From positions 33,083 through 97,082 of the forward strand of contig NZ_JAUSBA010000033.1 of NCBI RefSeq assembly GCF_030652235.1: 64,000 bases of DNA, read 5' to 3'. The stretch's first letter is position 1. Each line of letters opens with the position of its first letter. This DNA is from Cypionkella sp. (GTDB lineage: Bacteria; Pseudomonadota; Alphaproteobacteria; Rhodobacterales; Rhodobacteraceae). Position numbers and translations under genes: made by a program. The notes under the pieces are model-generated. The model worked only from the letters and a program-made list of their open reading frames with translations. It had not been told where the DNA came from and did no database searches. Positions 63,872 through 64,000 of the stretch are shown piece after piece.

Positions 63872-64000
63872 CTAGATATTGACCGTTGCCCAGTCTCTGG
63901 ACATGATCGAGGTTATCGCTGCCGGTTCGTTCGCGAAGAAGTTCCAGGCTGCGGCGCATTGGTCGAGGATTTTATCGTAGCTGTCGAAGACGGTGTTGGC
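63872..64000 (-). mobile_element. IS630-family transposase, 3' end (runs off the window)
   Basis: The minus strand from the window edge is open to TAG at 63872-63874 and reads NTVFDSYDKILDQCAAAWNF then NEPAAITSIMSRDWATVNI. The FDSYDxILDxCxxAWNFF ... ITSIxxRDWAxV ending is the standard C-terminus of IS630-family DDE transposases. Only 42 residues are visible; the rest, with the catalytic triad, lies beyond the edge. Confidence 0.8.

Overview
The window is GC-rich, densely coded DNA of an alphaproteobacterium, most likely a member of the Rhodobacteraceae (Rhodobacter/Roseobacter relatives). Pointers to this family are the ilvE / petP-petR neighbourhood, an OxyR-KatG pair, the histone-deacetylase-like / xseB / ispA / dxs isoprenoid operon, an AcuI acryloyl-CoA reductase, CtrA-type TTAA-N7-TTAA boxes, and three copies of an intergenic repeat (core TTTCATCTTGGC..AAATACTC next to a GC hairpin) that I associate with this family. 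No rRNA, tRNA or CRISPR array was seen. The taxonomic call is inference from gene content.

Layout. 1-12.0 kb: a plus-strand run (aminotransferase, uronate-dehydrogenase-like epimerase, FAD oxidoreductase, LysR, two SDRs) converges on a minus-strand hydroxyproline-type catabolic operon (DapA-family deaminase, D-amino-acid-dehydrogenase-like oxidase, proline racemase family enzyme with a Ser/Cys active site, two SDRs, ProC-like reductase). This operon is controlled by a divergent GntR/FCD regulator with two near-identical operator candidates. 12.1-13.1 kb: acuI. 13.2-19.8 kb: a histidine-utilisation cluster (hutC, hutF / hutI, hutH, hutU) with a HutC-type operator between the divergent halves; hutG is not present. 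19.9-21.0 kb: divergent ohrR-ohr with two matching operators. 21.0-25.1 kb: an SDR, an amidinotransferase remnant, a DUF1294 membrane protein, a peptidoglycan-binding/papain-like protein, a 61-residue protein with an internal repeat, and an EamA transporter with a His-rich tail. 25.4-32.9 kb: housekeeping genes (ilvE, petPR, thioesterase, deacetylase, xseB, ispA, dxs). 33.3-36.6 kb: katG / oxyR.

36.7-43.3 kb is a three-gene operon of two transglutaminase-like proteins (one with DUF2126) flanking a fused circularly permuted ATP-grasp / alpha-E protein. This is a widespread, predicted peptide-ligation or modification system of unknown substrate. 43.3-43.9 kb is decayed DNA holding a GntR/FCD remnant whose reading frame is stopped by a 6-bp tandem duplication. 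44.0-50.1 kb is a tight six-gene operon: NicX-like ring-cleavage dioxygenase, acyl-CoA-dehydrogenase-fold protein lacking the catalytic Glu, SRPBCC/alpha-beta-hydrolase fusion, TetR, glutamine-synthetase-like ligase and flavin reductase. It reads as an uncharacterised N-heterocycle (hydroxypyridine-like) degradation pathway and is the best candidate for a new system here.

50.1-57.0 kb: a TerC protein with a structured leader, a BetI-like TetR, a DUF1349 protein, a nucleotide-sugar-epimerase-like protein, AMP nucleosidase, HU, a GST and a WYL regulator. 57.1-63.7 kb: an amine/omega-amino-acid utilisation locus (class III transaminase and IclR on minus; APC permease, aldehyde dehydrogenase and Tm-1/UPF0261 protein on plus). 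The right edge holds the 3' end of an IS630-family transposase.
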